From assembly GCA_021904315.1 (NCBI GenBank), contig CM038909.1, positions 23,226,212-23,290,211 on the forward strand: DNA of 64,000 nt, read 5' to 3'. Each line of letters begins with the position of its first letter. The first letter of the stretch is position 1. Source of the DNA: Sphagnum magellanicum (Eukaryota; Streptophyta; Sphagnopsida; Sphagnales; Sphagnaceae). The notes beneath the pieces are model-generated. The model saw only the letters and a list, made by a program, of their open reading frames with translations. It did no database searches and was not told where the DNA came from. Below, piece by piece: positions 13,076 through 27,200 of this stretch. The position numbers and the translations under genes were made by a program.

Positions 13076-14310
13076 ATATTTTCATCATATGTGCTTCATT
13101 TTGAGTGATTTAAAATGTTACAGGAGCGCTACCTCAAGCTTTAGAATTCACCTTTGAAGTGCAAAGGAAAAGGAGGAATGAAAAAATAACAAGAAAAAAA
13201 AAAGCTTTTCAACTTACAAAACGTGTTTTTTTTCTTTTTGGATCCCTCCTACTTTCAAATCTCATAACTTTCATATTTCTTATTCATTTTAAACAATTTA
13301 AAGTGCTATAGGAGCATCACCTGAAGTTCTACAAATCATCTTTTGAACTCTAATAGCAATAGAGCAACATACAAGGAATGTTTTGGGTGTTTGGAAACCG
13401 ACCTTTGTTGTGTTTGGTGGTTTGTTTTTTAAGTTCTTGACCCCCTTTACTTTGGGGGGTTGTAACTTTCTCATTTCTAATTTGTTTTTGATGATTGTTA
13501 ATGTGTCAGATGTGCCAAGAAGAGGGGTTCAAGTTTTGTTCAGAGACCAGAAACACCAGAGCCCTCCCCTTTGATCCAGCTTGCTTTGAACATTTAAGTG
13601 TTTGGTCCCTGGCCGGTCTACCCTACATGGCGTAAAAATCATCGTGTTTTTTATTTTAAAAATCTTGTGATACCCACCTGATACCCATTGAGTATCACAA
13701 GGAAAAAAAGAAACCTGGTGGGCATTATGCTTTTCTTAAAGGCTTGCGATGTTTTACGTCACACAAGGTGCACTCCACGCATACTAGAAAGAAAGAAAAG
13801 GCTAGGTTTTTACAATATAAGTAGGCATTAAATCTCTCCCTCTTAAAGGAGTGAAGGAGCAATGGAGCAATGCAAAAAATACGAGTGATAGTTTGTTTCA
13901 AATTTTTTTTATAAAAAAGCTCTAGACATTTCTCTAGTTCCAGCCTCATATCTTCCTCATTTTTAATTCAATTTTGAGTGATTTAAAATGTGATGGGTGC
14001 ATCAATTAGGGCTTTACAAAACTTGTTTTCATTTTAAAGGCAAAGATCAAATATTTTAGACTCAAATTTTTTATCTATTTTAATTCACTTATCACACCAA
14101 ACACTGAACCCTTTACACCAAACACCCCACATTGTCCTCATTCTTTCATCAAATTGAACATTTGTTGTACGGTTGGAAGCAATGGGTGGAGGGCTACGAA
14201 TGTCCTTTTCAGCTTCAGAAGCAGAGGAACAAGGTGTCAGGATTTGACCTTGTTTGGTTTCTCAAGTGTTTGCTCACCAGCCTATCTACCCTAATAACTA
14301 CCCATGTAAT
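13075..14310. repeat. Three diverged copies of a non-coding repeat
   Basis: A motif like CATTTTGAGTGATTTAAAAT followed by a (G)GAGC/GTGCATCA segment and a 'tttacaaa' stretch appears near 13100, 13290 and 13970. Further matching parts (AAGTGTTTGG... then TCTACCCTA) appear near 13595-13630 and 14265-14295, so a unit of roughly 650 bases seems duplicated. No protein is encoded. Flanking purine-rich stretches differ. Confidence 0.5.
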
Positions 14311-16640
14311 TGGTTAAGTGTCATAGCTAAGTATGCAAGTGACTACAACATACGATGTAATCTGGTACGACACTTGGTGACTACTAAGTAAACAAATGCA
14401 TGGGAACGACTAGTACATAGCTTAATAGTGTAGTTAGCTTCGGAGTCCACATAGCATCCGTCTTGCTTGGTGTGCTGGATCCCTCTCACCAAACGTGTGC
14501 TATATGTGCCTATCATTGATCCACCACCAGTGTGTGCACAACTTCTCGAGTGTGTGCACACTTAGTCTTTGGATGACAGTTTCGACACAAAACTCTAGGA
14601 TATGAAGGAAATGCTTGTGGAACTTCTTGAAGTTTTCCTCTCAGTTTGCATAACAATTTGGAATGCACTTTGAAAATTGAGCCGCAAACTCAAGAAGTTC
14701 CCCCAGCATTGCCTGCATGTATGCTAAGAAGGTTCATGTTAGCCTTCATCTCATGTTTTCACAATGTTTAAAGCCAACGAGGATCATTCTGAAAGTGCGA
14801 GGTTGGCCTCAATTATTACATCATCCTAGGCCTCTTATTTTGGGCATGCCCCCGCACCATGGCTTTGCCTTCCAATTAAACATTAGTGTTGTTTGGTTTT
14901 TGATTTCAAAAGGAACCTTTGATTTTTTTTTCAAACTTTAAAAAAAATAATTCTATGGATCCTTTGGTTTGGAAATAAGTTTTTTGAATTTCTAAAACCT
15001 TTGGTTCCATATGTTAGAGGAATAGTTTTCATATGTTATTTTAATATTAATTAATTACGAAAAATACTTGCAAAAACTAGCCACTAAAAATAGTTAGAAA
15101 GCTAAAGAAAATATTTAACAAAAGTATTTATGAACTGTAAAAAATATCTATTGAAAATAGTTTAAAAACTATTGAGAACACTTATATCAAAAGGTAATTC
15201 TCAAAATTATGTATGTAACTTTTTTGGGGATAATCTTAGAAGGTAAATGAACTTTGATTAAGAAGATTAATATTGTGTTGAAAATCTCTTTCCAAGGGCT
15301 ACAAAATGAACAATTAAAATGAATAATTTAGAGTTTATTTGAAAAAGTTAATAATTCATTAAATTTTTTAAATTGAATTGTCTATTGAACTTTACATTTT
15401 TTGACGATTTCAAAGGTCAAATTAACTTCATTTGTAACCATTTGGGACAAAAGCATTTGTGTAATATTAATTTGTTTATCTAATGCACATAGTTCAAAAT
15501 AAAAATTATGTACAACAAATCAAATGCAATAACTTGCTTAAAATCTAGGGCCAAACTTTTTAATAAAAAAAACAATTTGTAGTTATCTACCTAAAGAACT
15601 TGAACTTGTTGAAAATAGGGCTGCATTCGTGATTCAAGTTCTAATTCAATTTTGAAAAAAAAAAAAAAAAGTAGGTTGCGTAATTAGGTTCCGATGACAA
15701 TTTGAACAAAACTTGAAAGCTTCAATGTAGAAACTTTGGACCTAAACCTAACAACACTACTAAAAACCTAGTCCTATTATGCTTTTGTGATTCAAGGCAA
15801 TTGTGGTGTAGAATTTAGCTGAGTCTCGAGCAATGCTTATATAAAGAGGCCGTGTGTGAGGAATATAAGGCCCACAAGGCCCCTTGAAAGCTAGATTTTG
15901 CTATTTGAAACTAATTTAAACAAGGTTTTATGAAGGGTAAGGCACTCCATTGATTGAGAGCATCATGGTATGTAAGCTCCATACACCTTAGGGCTACCAA
16001 TAAGGAAATTACATCCATAATGTCACCAATGAAATGCTTTACCCTATACATTTTTTTAAAAAAACTCCCACTATTTGAATCTAGCACCCTTGGGGCAACT
16101 TACAAGTTTGTAAAGTGCCTCATGCCCGATTGTTGTACCTTGGCAACTTCATTTTGCCTTTGTTCCCAAAATGTTCCCTTCAAGTTCCCAATGGGTTCTC
16201 ATCAGGTTCTCAATATGTTCCCAAGGTTCCCCATGTGTTCCTCAAGGGTGTTCTCAATAGCACCTCAGTTACTCGCATATGTTTTGCCCAAAGTTCTCCC
16301 CTTCTCACCTACATAGGTGGGCCAAAGGGCACAAAATATTGTTGAAGTTAATAGCACGAACATTCCATATTACTTTATAATTTCTTCCTAGAAACTTGAA
16401 ACTACCATCACCCTTCTCCTTGCTTTCCTACCCCAGCTCCATTCTGGACACAAGACTTTCTCTCTCTCTCTCTCAAGAGTATAGTTAAATCCGGGAGCCA
16501 CAATATCCACACTACGCGACATTCTACTCAACCGACCCTTATGAAGTGGGGGCCAATGCAAAGACTAGATCCAAAATACTTGACCTTTTCCCACAACCGA
16601 CAATCCACGTCCTTAACTTAGTCCAATCGAGTTTAGCACG
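14311..16640. other. Intergenic DNA, no gene supported
   Basis: Short open frames at 14717-14941 and 15954-16345 show no domain and are probably chance. A (TC)n tract lies at about 16458-16474. Confidence 0.5.
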
Positions 16641-16648
16641 GCCACACC

Positions 16649-16685
16649 ATCCATCCATCCATCCATCCATTCATCCATCCATTAT
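16649..16685. repeat. (CCAT)n microsatellite
   Basis: About nine uninterrupted or near-perfect CATC/CCAT tetramers. An (AATG)n tract follows at about 16902-16926. Confidence 0.9.
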
Positions 16686-16927
16686 GCCCAAACTTCAATG
16701 AAAAATTCCTGGTCATCGTATACATCATTCATCCCCTCACTACATTCACACATGTGTGACCAAAGAATCAAAACACATTTTGAGTGTTTTTTTTAATAAA
16801 AAATTATCATGAGCCATTTTTTTCCTTCCCATGATGATCCTTTGGTTGTTAGGTCTTATTCTCCCTTTAAATTCCACAATTGCAGCATAAAGGATGGCTC
16901 AATGAATGAATGAATGAATGAATGAAT

Positions 16928-17000
16928 AGATGGATGAATGATAAGAAGTGGTCAAGAAACAGTTTTCTGTTGAGTTCCAATTCCTAGCTCACCTGTCGAA
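16928..17000 (+). mobile_element. Fragment of the foldback/TIR element family also found at 38.3-40.2 kb
   Basis: The stretch GGATGAATGATAA..GTGGTCA followed by ACAGTTTTCTGTTG.GTTCC and CTAGCT matches the inner 5' part of the elements at 38349, 39560 (inverted) and 39980. Here the terminal inverted repeat is missing, replaced by an AATG microsatellite on the left. Confidence 0.65.
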
Positions 17001-18275
17001 AAAAAACACATTCATCCACTCAACAACTACCGTCAAACTAACTAACTACATAAATTCCTGGGAAAAAAAAAAGAAAAGAAAATTCATGCCTCAAGCAAGG
17101 CTTACGAGAAGACCCAAGTCGTCTCTTCGGAGACATCTGATAAAATTGGAACGACCCAAGTCATATTACCGAGTGAAGTCAAGTCAGCAGAAGACTTTGT
17201 GCACCCGACCCCCATGGCCCCCCCCCCACACCCTCCGCACCCTCCGCACCCACCTCCCTCGCCTTCATGTGTTCGACCCATGTGTTCATGTGTTCACTCG
17301 GTTGGTCACTTGGCGAAGAAAACGAGCAACTTGGAATCGAAGACTCTAGAACCACCACGGACGACCCACCTAACAGCCATCAATCAAAACCGGAACATGA
17401 AAATTCACAACAAATTAATGAAAAACACCCCCCTATTGAAAAACCCATGTGTGTTTTGTTACTTGATTACGGTAGCCTAGCCTAGGGTCAGTTCCCACAT
17501 TAACAAAACAAAATTATATATATATATAAATTCGTTTTTTAATTTTGAAATTATATAATTTTTTCCATGTAGCCTATGATAATTATGATGCATTTTCAAC
17601 ATCTCAACTTCATATTTTCATAAATTTTCATTTCACTATTTTGAGGATTACTTAAAAACGAAACTGACCTTATTAGGGTAAGGTAGTATTAGCAATAGTA
17701 ATAATATTTTTAATAATAGAATTAGAAAACAAGGGGTGTTTGTGGCCTTGCCATTTACATGAAAAAAGTATCTGAAGGCAAAAAAAAGAAGAATTATGTA
17801 AAACTCAAAAATATTTCATCATGCAAAAATATAATCTTCAAAAAATCCTCTAAAAGAAACCAAAATCCTTCAAGATATTATTATAACTCTATAATAACTA
17901 ATCTCAAGTTTCAAAACAAGCCAAAAATATCATCTTTCAAAAAAATAGAGCTATTATTATTACCTAAAATCCCTTAAGCTACTATACTCTATAATGAATC
18001 CAAACACAATATCACAAATATCCTTGCCTTGGTAGGCAATGCCAATAAACCAGCTTTTTCCTTCCTACATGTCACAAACAAATACCCACCCCCCCAAAAA
18101 AAATTATTAAATTATTAAAAATTAAAAATTAAAAAAAACATATAATAAACTAAATAAACTACTACTAGGCTACCCAGAGAAAATCAAACACTACGAATTA
18201 ATTGGCTTTTTTTTAAAGTCTTATTAATTGAGAATTTATGAAAGTGATTTTTAAAAAAAGGGTAATGAAATATTA
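17001..18275. other. Spacer upstream of the U-box gene
   Basis: A short GC-richer patch at about 17090-17400 includes a C-run at 17220-17228 and CCTCCGCACC repeats. The rest is AT-rich, with (TA)n at about 17515-17528. No gene is supported. Confidence 0.5.
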
Positions 18276-19474
18276 TTAAGAGAAAGTGTATTGTTTTTTG
18301 CTGTTGTCTTTCTTTTGTGGCGTCGTTCTTGTCTGTCGTTCTTGTTGTGCACCAAACCCTAAATGCTGAATCGGTCCGCTTGCTCGTGTACGCTCTAGCA
18401 CTCGTTTGCGGGTCTTTAGAAGAGCTCTTTGGTTTTGCGGCTTCTTCACGTGATGGTTCTGATGGTGGTGGAGAGCACGGGGAAGTATCGAGGCTGTTGT
18501 TATTGAGGGAAGAAAAGGAGAAGGTGAGAGAACGATTTTTTCTGGCCTTCGGACGGTTTGTTTGCGGTAACTGTTTTGTTGTTGTTGTTGTCGTCGTCGT
18601 CGTCCTTCAAGCGAAGGAAGTGGCAATCGAGTGGGGAGTTAGGTTTTTTTGTTTGTTTTTTTGTGTGGTGCGAGGAGCTTTTAAGAAGGCTTCTGATGGT
18701 TGAACAGATCTGTAGCTAATCGTTGAACAAGTTCCTTTTGTGCCCTAGGGTTTGTGGTCGTTGTAAAATGAAGTGGTCGTCTCAGGTGAGAAAACAAGGG
18801 CAGCTGACTGCTTTCGCTCCTGATGCTGTTTTGCTTGTTTGTTGCATTGATTGCCAGTCGAAAAGATCTCATCATTAGTAGCCTCTCTCTCTCTCTCTGT
18901 CATGCTTTTGTTGCGTCTTTTTTTTTAATCAATAGACCTTGGAGTTCATCATCATCATCATCTTTTTCTTCCTCTTCTTCTTCTTCTGATGACAGTTCCT
19001 TCATCGTTTTGTTTTTGAGACTCAGTGGGGTAGGTGTGTGCGAGGTTGTGGTAACCAGTGGGGCCCCGTGTTATGGCCGCTTGCTTAAAAGTGGGCATTA
19101 TCGGGAGGGCTTTTCGGTGCAAGATATCTGTAGGGGAGGATTGTTGTGTCTTGTTTCGCTGATAAGAAAGTCTCCAAGTTTTATCGAGGCAGCTGAAGTG
19201 GTGGTGGTCTGAAGCATGGGGAGACTATCGTTAGTGGTTGTATATATCAAGCTATGCTGAAAGATATTTGCAAACGAAGGTGTCTTGTTTGACAGGAAGT
19301 CTCCAGTGGTTACGAGGTACCTGTGGTTTTGTGAAGGGGCTGAAGAGACAATCACCAGGAGGGCTTGTTGCAGTAGTAGACATGGCGTCATTCTGCTTCT
19401 GCCACTTCTGCGGCATCAGATGACACCAAGGTTGGATGTGTTAGGGTTTGCTGTTTGCTGTAGCTTAATCTTAC
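18276..19474 (+). promoter_or_regulatory. Long leader/promoter region of the U-box E3 ligase gene
   Basis: This 1.2-kb stretch is more GC-rich than the spacer to its left and is typical of a plant first exon with leader intron. A telo-box (AAACCCTAA) lies at 18354-18362. A good donor, TCTCAG/GTGAGA, lies near 18788. Several ATGs and open frames precede the real start, so the leader is either spliced or carries upstream ORFs. Microsatellites of CTT/TCATCA type occur at about 18945-18990. The transcription start is not identifiable from sequence alone. Confidence 0.5.
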
Positions 19475-22400
19475 ATGATGGGGGAGGGCTCATCACAGTC
19501 TCTAGTGCAGAAGCTCATTGAGGGAGTGAATTCCATCACTTCTATTGGGGAGTTCAAGAACTACAAAAAGGAGTGTGCAGCTGTGACACGACGAGTTAAG
19601 CTGCTGCTTTCCTTATTTGAAGAAGTCAGGGACTCCAAGTTGCCACTTCCCGATGCAGCCTTCAACTGTTTTAAGGCACTGGAAGTGGCCCTCTATGCAG
19701 CCAAGGATTTGCTCATTTTGTGCCATAAGGGCAGCAAACTCTATCTGGTGCATTGTCTCTCTACCTTCACCTCAAGTTCTCTGTCAACATAAAATCCTGA
19801 TGGAGTGATTAGCTTCAAACATGTTTTTACCCAGATGTGGAGTGATGTGGAGCTATGAACTCTGGAAGTATCTGCTTTGGTTAACAGACTACTGCCTGAA
19901 ATCAAAACAGCAGTTACACACAAGACCAGTTCACCACATCTGATTTTAAGGCTGTTGTGTTGAAGTAATCTATACTTGTCTTAGTGCTTATTAGCTAACT
20001 TTTTAAAGCACAAAACTGCACTAGCCAATATCATAGCTGCTGGTGGATGAGATTATTGTGTTGCTGTAGCAAACTTATGTGCAGATCAAATTGAAGAGTT
20101 GTATCTTGCTTTCAACCTGTCACAAGCTCAACATCCTTTCAATACTTAGAGAGTTGACCCCTGTGAAGAACATCTACAATCTCAAATTTTAGGACAGACA
20201 GGAAGTGCTGAGAACTGTATCTCATCAGTTGACTATCAAGGACCCTGGTAAATGAAGTTGTTCACAGTGAGTACTATTAAGTTGCTAGCCACAGCAGCCT
20301 CAGAGATACATGCACATGTTCAAACCTCAATAAGAGCATGCTTGGTGTTACACAAAGCAGTCTACTGCCATTTGTGGTGGTTGACTGGGTGAATAGGTTT
20401 TGCTAGAAAGGTGCCCACTTTGAGGGAAAGATTTTGATGAAACCACCAGCTAGAATGTGTGTACGAAGACAAAGAGCCATGACCACTGGACACCATAATT
20501 TATCTGAGATAGTTGCTAGAACATCCTGTCACTATGCTTGACATATGTGCTATGGCGACTGACTACAAATTGCTTGGTTGTTCATGAAATGTGGGCAGAC
20601 ACTGGAGCGTCCAAAGGTTTTAAACCATTTCCAGGCCCTGGCAGTGGAGATAGTGAAAGCATTAGATGGTGCACCATATAATGATCTTGATGTTTCTGAT
20701 GAAGTGCGAGAGCAGGTGAATGGATTTTCATTGTCAAAGATGCAGCTCTATTGTGTTCACATGAGTGCCTGTTTATGCATCATACATCAAGGAATAGGCT
20801 GCAATTCCAATTGTAGGAAGGTCTAACTGGCAGCTTGTTTGATATCACTTTGAGTTTGATTATAAACAAGAACATGTCCTACTTTCTTACCTGTGTTTTT
20901 AAGCTGCTCTCATCAGAGACCAGGCTTCTCAGTAGAAGGTACATTAGGTTGTGCATAACAGAAGGGGGTTCCTGAGATAAATGTACTCCTAGTAAACTGG
21001 CTGGTTGCACTGTGTATCAAAAGTAGTATCCTTGGCCTACATTTCTTAGAGAATTGATTTCATGAATGAGGGGTTGTTTCTTGGTGATGTAGGTTGAGCT
21101 GGTGCACAATCAGTTCAAGAGGTTGAAGGGGTTGGAGGAGGCCCATGATGCCCAGTTGCATGCGGAACTGACAACAGTGCTGGATGAAACAACAGAGAGA
21201 CTGATTAGTCGAGCTGAGCTAGAAAAACTGGCTGAGAAGTTTGAACTCACAACTGCAAAGGCAATCAAGCAAGAAACACAAGCTCTGGAATGGATGAAAA
21301 TAGAAAGAGATCCACTCATAGATGGGATATTGGATAATGAAAAAGGTTTTGAGCAGATGCACACTCTCTTAAGGAATATGAAGACCCTGTGTCCTGCTGA
21401 TAATTTAGAGGTGGACATTCCAGACCTTAAGAAGATTCAAGCCTCTGAAGCAGCATTCTTGGACAAGTTGCGAGCCCATCATCCTTCAGAACCAAGTGTT
21501 AGTGGAGGAACTGACAAAGGAGGGTCACCAAATATCCCAGATGATTTCAAATGTCCAATCTCTTTGGACCTCATGAAAGACCCTGTCATTGTGGCAACTG
21601 GGCAGGTTGGCTCTGTGCTCCTCTGTGTTGCTTTCTCTTCTCCTCAACTCCCCTCTTTTGGTTTAAGCTCCTCTTGTCCTATTTACAGATATTGTGCTTT
21701 AGTGCTGCAGCATAGTGTAGTAGATATATTGGGCTATTACACAACAGGTATAGTGCTGTTCTGGGCCAAAGCCCACAGATTAGATACATGAATACAACTT
21801 ATTTTAGCACCTGAGAATCTGCAATGGGGTGTAAATTCTTGGAGAGTTGTATTTCTGCAAATAGATTATGCTGAATAATTTGAACAATGTGAGAAGGTTT
21901 CACATTGAAGCCTGCAGGTCATGTGTGAAGTTCCTCCAAGTTCTTGGCGCAAAGCTTGATCTGGTCTTTTCATTGAATGTGCAGACTTATGAGCGTGCAT
22001 TCATCCAGAAGTGGCTGGATGCTGGGAATCGAACTTGTCCAAAGACAGGCCTGATATTGGCCCACACAAATCTTACACCCAACTATGTCTTGCGCAGTGT
22101 AATTGCTGAGTGGTGTGAGACACAGGGAATTGAAGTTCCAAAGAAGAGTAGTGGAAGACCCAAGTCAAGCAACTCCACTGACGTTTGTTGTTCTGAAGAT
22201 AGAGCTAATATTGAGGATTTGATTTCAAAACTTGCAAGTGGACAGACAGAGGTGCAACGAAATGCTGCAGGAGAAGTTCGACTGTTGGCAAAAAGAAACA
22301 TTGAGCATCGGATTTACATTGCAGAGGCAGGGGCAATCCCTCTTCTTGTCAAGCTTCTGTGGTCACCGGATCCAAAAACCCAGGAACATGCAGTTACAGC

Positions 22401-23124
22401 ATTGCTTAACCTCTCTATAAATGACAACAACAAAGGGCAGATTGTATCTGCTGGGGCAATTCATCCCATAGTTGAGGTTTTGAGGACTGGAAGTAGAGAG
22501 GCTCGAGAAAATGCTGCTGCCACGCTATTCAGTCTTTCTGTTGTGGATGAAAACAAGGTTACAATTGGAAACTGTGGTGCAATTCCTGCTCTGGTTGACT
22601 TACTTAGGGATGGAACCCCACGAGGGAAAAAGGATGCAGCCACAGCCCTCTTTAACCTGTCAATATACCAAGGAAACAAGTCACGTGCAGTTAGGGCAGG
22701 CATAGTTCCGCCCCTTATAGAGCTCTTGGGAGATTCCAATGCAGGGATGGTGGATGAAGCTCTTGCTATCCTTGCAATTCTTGCAACCCATCAGGAGGGC
22801 CGCATTGCTATAGGCCAAGCAAACGCTACACCCATGTTGATTGAGATTATCACTTCTGGGTCTTCTCGGAACAAGGAAAATGGTGCAGCTGTTTTGCTTG
22901 CACTATGCACTTTTGATCCAGCACACATTGCACAGCTTCTTGATGCATTTGGGCCACTAAGTGAGTTGGTTCAGAATGGCACCACCCGGGCCAAAAGGAA
23001 AGCTGCACAGCTTCTTGAGCTCATGAGGCAGCGAGAGGCAGAAAAGGCAGAACAGTCAATCATAGAGGACCATCCTCCTGGCTTCTCTACAGATGCTGGT
23101 GGACATTCTGCCCTCTGTATATGA
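19475..23124 (+). CDS. U-box/ARM-repeat E3 ubiquitin-protein ligase (PUB13/PUB14/SPL11 type)
   Basis: Cytosolic RING-like ubiquitin ligase; family members control defence signalling, cell death and flowering. Coding exons are 19475-19747, 20599-20715, 21093-21605 and 21985-23124; all junctions are GT-AG and phase 0. The 680 residues fall in the range of PUB13 (about 660) and SPL11 (about 690). Domains in order: the U-box N-terminal domain (residues about 10-250, including GSKLYLTLERPKV across the first junction and YNDLDVSDEVREQ), the U-box (about 278-350, starting IPDDFKCPISLDLMKDPVI and split by intron 3 just after VATGQ, then TYERAFIQKWLDAGNRTCPKT), and about six armadillo repeats (about 375-650, with repeated LLNLS/LFSLS/LFNLS helices). 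The tail ends HSALCI. The second ATG three bases downstream is an equal candidate start. Exact orthology among PUB12-15 cannot be settled here. Confidence 0.93.
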
Positions 23125-24200
23125 TATGTAGTAGCAATCAGCATAGGGAAGAAGCTGTTGAAGGGAAACAGCAGCTGAGGTGAGCCTGATCTCATCTTTC
23201 CATATTGGTAAATGCTCTAATCAGGCTCCAAATGGGTGGTTGTTGAAGTAGCCACACATACCCTTGACTTTCTGTTAGAAGTCATAGTATTGCTTGTGCA
23301 AGACAGTCCACTATCAATCTGCCATATAAGGAGGCAGTCAAAGGCCTTACCCCCAACTTTTGAAGTCCGTAGAGTTGCTGATCTGAGGTTCTCTACCAGC
23401 AGATGAATCACCCAGTGACAAGACCAGTCTATTGTGGAGTCTGCAAATTTGTGGACTAGGTACCCCAGCTGTAGTATTGCACATCTGTTGTCAGACCTTG
23501 AACTCTCTTAACTTTGAGTTAGCATTTTTAGAGTTTAGGCTTCCTTTCCATTTCTGTTAGGGAGTAGGGTTGTACATTTAGCAAGGAGGGGTGATCTTTT
23601 CAAACTATTAAGGTCAAATAAATTCACAACAGGCTCTAGAAGATACACATCCTTAGCAAAATGGAGTTAACTCTCCTGAAGGCTGCTGAGGCTTGTGTAT
23701 GGAATCCTGTTGGGCATTCTTCCCCATGGTACAGGTGTGTAGCAGGTGGTGACCCTGGCCAGCCACTGAAAGGCAAGCTGAACAACCATTCTTGGATTGC
23801 TATGAAATCTTCCCATTTTCATGACTGTTAGATGCTTGCTTCATTGAGTTGGCCTGAATGATTGTTGGAGGTTGGTTAATTTGCAGGATGCTGATTTCTT
23901 TGGATGAAAGCTTATGACAGAGTGCAGTCCCTTTCAGAAAAAATGGGATGTAGATGTGAAATTTCCGCTCATCTCCAAGTGATGGTTTTGATAGTGGATT
24001 CTTGTCATGAGTATTATAGGGGGACAACTAGTTTTTACAGGATATTCTCCAGGCTCCACCATGTCCATGCCATGATAATGATGGTCTGCACGAGACTCCC
24101 AGGTAACGAAGATGACTTGCAAATGACAAGCTACTTCTTGAAGTTATGCCTCCAAGAGCCCTCTAGGATGTCTTGAACATCAGAAAAGAAACTGATCTTT
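23125..24200 (+). other. Probable 3' untranslated region and flank of the U-box gene
   Basis: This stretch keeps the higher GC content of the gene and has no coding motif. No unambiguous polyadenylation signal could be chosen. Confidence 0.4.
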
Positions 24201-27200
24201 GTCTATCAAAATAATCTGCGGAAGGCACACACGAAAGTCTAGAACTTAAAAACATGTTGCAACCATTTGCTTTTCATGGGTGATGCTACAAAACCATGCA
24301 CTTGGGGACTTTGCTGTTCTTTTGACTCAGACAAACCATTGTCTCTCTAAAAACATGATGGTCTCTTGCAGTGACGCAAGTGATGAACTTTCAACCTTTG
24401 AAACTTTTGGTTTATGCCATATTTTGTAAGGTGAGTAGTTGTAATGGAAAGTGTTGTCATGGATGGAGATGCACAATCATAATTCCTAAAAAAACACATA
24501 ATCAATAATGACTATTTCCTTGGCACATTATGAGATTTGTGCATTCATAAACACAAAACTCATATGTCCTTCATGCTAGCTCTTATCTGCAAATCAATAG
24601 GAGAAAATATGGAATTGTGTTGTTATATGGGATATGGGATGTTTCTCCTTCACAAACGTTTGTTCTATGTTTTTTTGGTCCTCCTTTTAAATTTTGTAAA
24701 CTACATAATTAAGTGCAATAGAAACGCTAAAAAATCAAGTGTCATTTGGGATGAATTAACAAAAGAGGCTTGATTTTGAAAGCTAAACTGAAAGTTAAAC
24801 AAGATTCCTTTATGAAGGTCTTAAGACCTAGACCTACATGGGTTAAGTTTATCTGATTCAAACCTACTACTTACCTAGGGCTATTTATCTCCACATTTAC
24901 ATACCTATGTCTACATACCTACCTATAGACATACCTATTTAGTTAGGCCTACCTACCTACCTCAAGCTACTTGATTAAATTTCAAATTTTTGAAATTTTG
25001 TAAATATGTCACATGGTAAGTATTATATGGTCATCAATTTAATCACAAATAGTCATAGTTTTATGCCAACATGTTGAATATTATACAAATGGTTGAGGGA
25101 TTATGATGCTATCATTTGTGATAACATGTCACATACAACTTGTCCAATACAATTAAAAGATTTTAAAGTCTATGACTAAGTTTTATTCACAAATTGGAGT
25201 TGGAATTTATTTTTTCCCCCTAGTAATATTTAATAATGCAAAGGTGGTTTTAGGTTAAATTTCAAAATAATGTTCATGAGTTGTGATTCAAGCATCATGA
25301 GAAAGTAAGAAAAATCAAAAATGACAACTCAAAAGGAGATGCATGAGGAGGCAAACTCAAGGAGAGGCCGAAGATGACAAAAAGGGTAAAGAGTAATTTG
25401 GTTGCTACTTAGGAAGAATGAGTTATGACAAGAATATATTTATTTATAAATATGGAAGAAAAGGCCAAGTTGAGTGTTTTTTTTCTCATTTCTTCATCAT
25501 TGGATGTTTTTTTAGAACTCAAAAAGGATTATGCAATTTGTCTTTCAAAAATTATGGTGTAGAACTTCACATCAAGGTATAGTGTAGACCTTTGAGGAAT
25601 TTGTGACCTTTAAATTTAGTAATTGCTTGAAAAAGTGGAAGGAAATGTTATAACTTATGACATTTTCGTATATGAATTTTCATTTATTCAAGTGAAGTTG
25701 AATTATTGAAGTTGAGTAAGTTTAAAATCTCAATCTGCCTTGATTTTTGTTTCATAATATGTTTGTAAGTGTAGGTACGTGTTTGTTATCTTAAGTCATT
25801 AATTATCTAGTAATTATAGTTAAAGAGAGGTGACAAATGAAAGTAACAAAAGCAATGAGATTTAACCTAAGGAAAATAAGACAAGAAAATATATAGACCA
25901 AGAATTCAAGAGTTGGATCACAATTCGCTAAATGTGTATTTTAAATGATGTGGCACTCTTCAATTTGAATCTTTTGTCTTATCATGACAAACTCAAATTG
26001 ATGATAGTTGTGAAGAAGACAATGTCTTTTTTCAATTCTTGCATCATCATGAAACCTTGGACATCCAATGGTTTTTTTTTATCTTTGTTGATGAGTATTT
26101 TTCATGTGCATTGTCAATTATTGTTGTTTAATACATTGCACCACATGATGAAATATAAACAATGGCTTGTATGAATTTATAAAATGTTTTGTTATCATCT
26201 TTTTGAAGGTGCCACTATTACATAATAACACCATGGGGGTTATCAAACAAATGTGATCTATGGTGAATAAAAAAATGAAAGATATGTTAAATCAATGGGC
26301 ATAACCACCTTAAAAATTTTTGATCCAAACTCATCCTAGGTTTTTAAAATGTTATATATTTCAATTTTGAGCTTATGACATTGCACCATGAAAGGTCACT
26401 AAAAGCCACCATAGACAATAGATTATTAAACACACGTTCTAACATGGCAAGTCCCAAAAAACATATTTTCATTTCACTCAAGTCTTTAGGCACAAATTGT
26501 TGTCATCCATTTTGACCATTTGACTTACATCTATCGTACATTTCAACATGTTGCAACAATTGAAGGTTTAACATAATTTTTGGGGCTGACCTTTGTTCAA
26601 CCTTATGGTCTTTTGACTTCATTAGATGATTCAATCTCAACCACCTACCATGGCAACAATAGATGAATGAATGACAAAAATGTGTTTAGGCCATAGGTAG
26701 GACAACCTTTGTAACCTTTGTAACTTTTGATCACTTTCCTTGAAAGCAATCTATATGTACACAAGTTGTGGACTAACCACATTACAATAACATGCAATGT
26801 GAATTTCCTTGTCCTTTTTGGTGAATCACATGCCATGCGTCTACCCCCATCCAAGGCTCCTACAACTCCTCAACCAATGAAACCATGTAAATATTAATGT
26901 TGTTTGTTTCATCAACTTTTTTCTTGGAATCAATAAAACAAATGCAAGAATTCTTTTTTTGGTGGTGAGTGATGGAGGTAGGTTCTAATTGAAAATTAAA
27001 ACTAACCACGTAGACCAAAAGGTCAAGATTGAATCCCAAATGTGTTGACTCCATCCAATGAAGCCCAAGCTTCAAATTGTGAAGGATTATTGCAATTTAT
27101 GGCCATGCAGGATCAATGTGAGCTTAGACCTTGGAATCGATTGCATGCCAAACCAACCTACCATGACTTTTGTTGTCATAGTGCCTCCTCGTTAACTCTA

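Noticed and set aside
18276-18703. Open frames on both strands (116 and 128 residues)
   Set aside because: Low-complexity translations of CTT/GTC repeats in the leader of the U-box gene; no homology seen.
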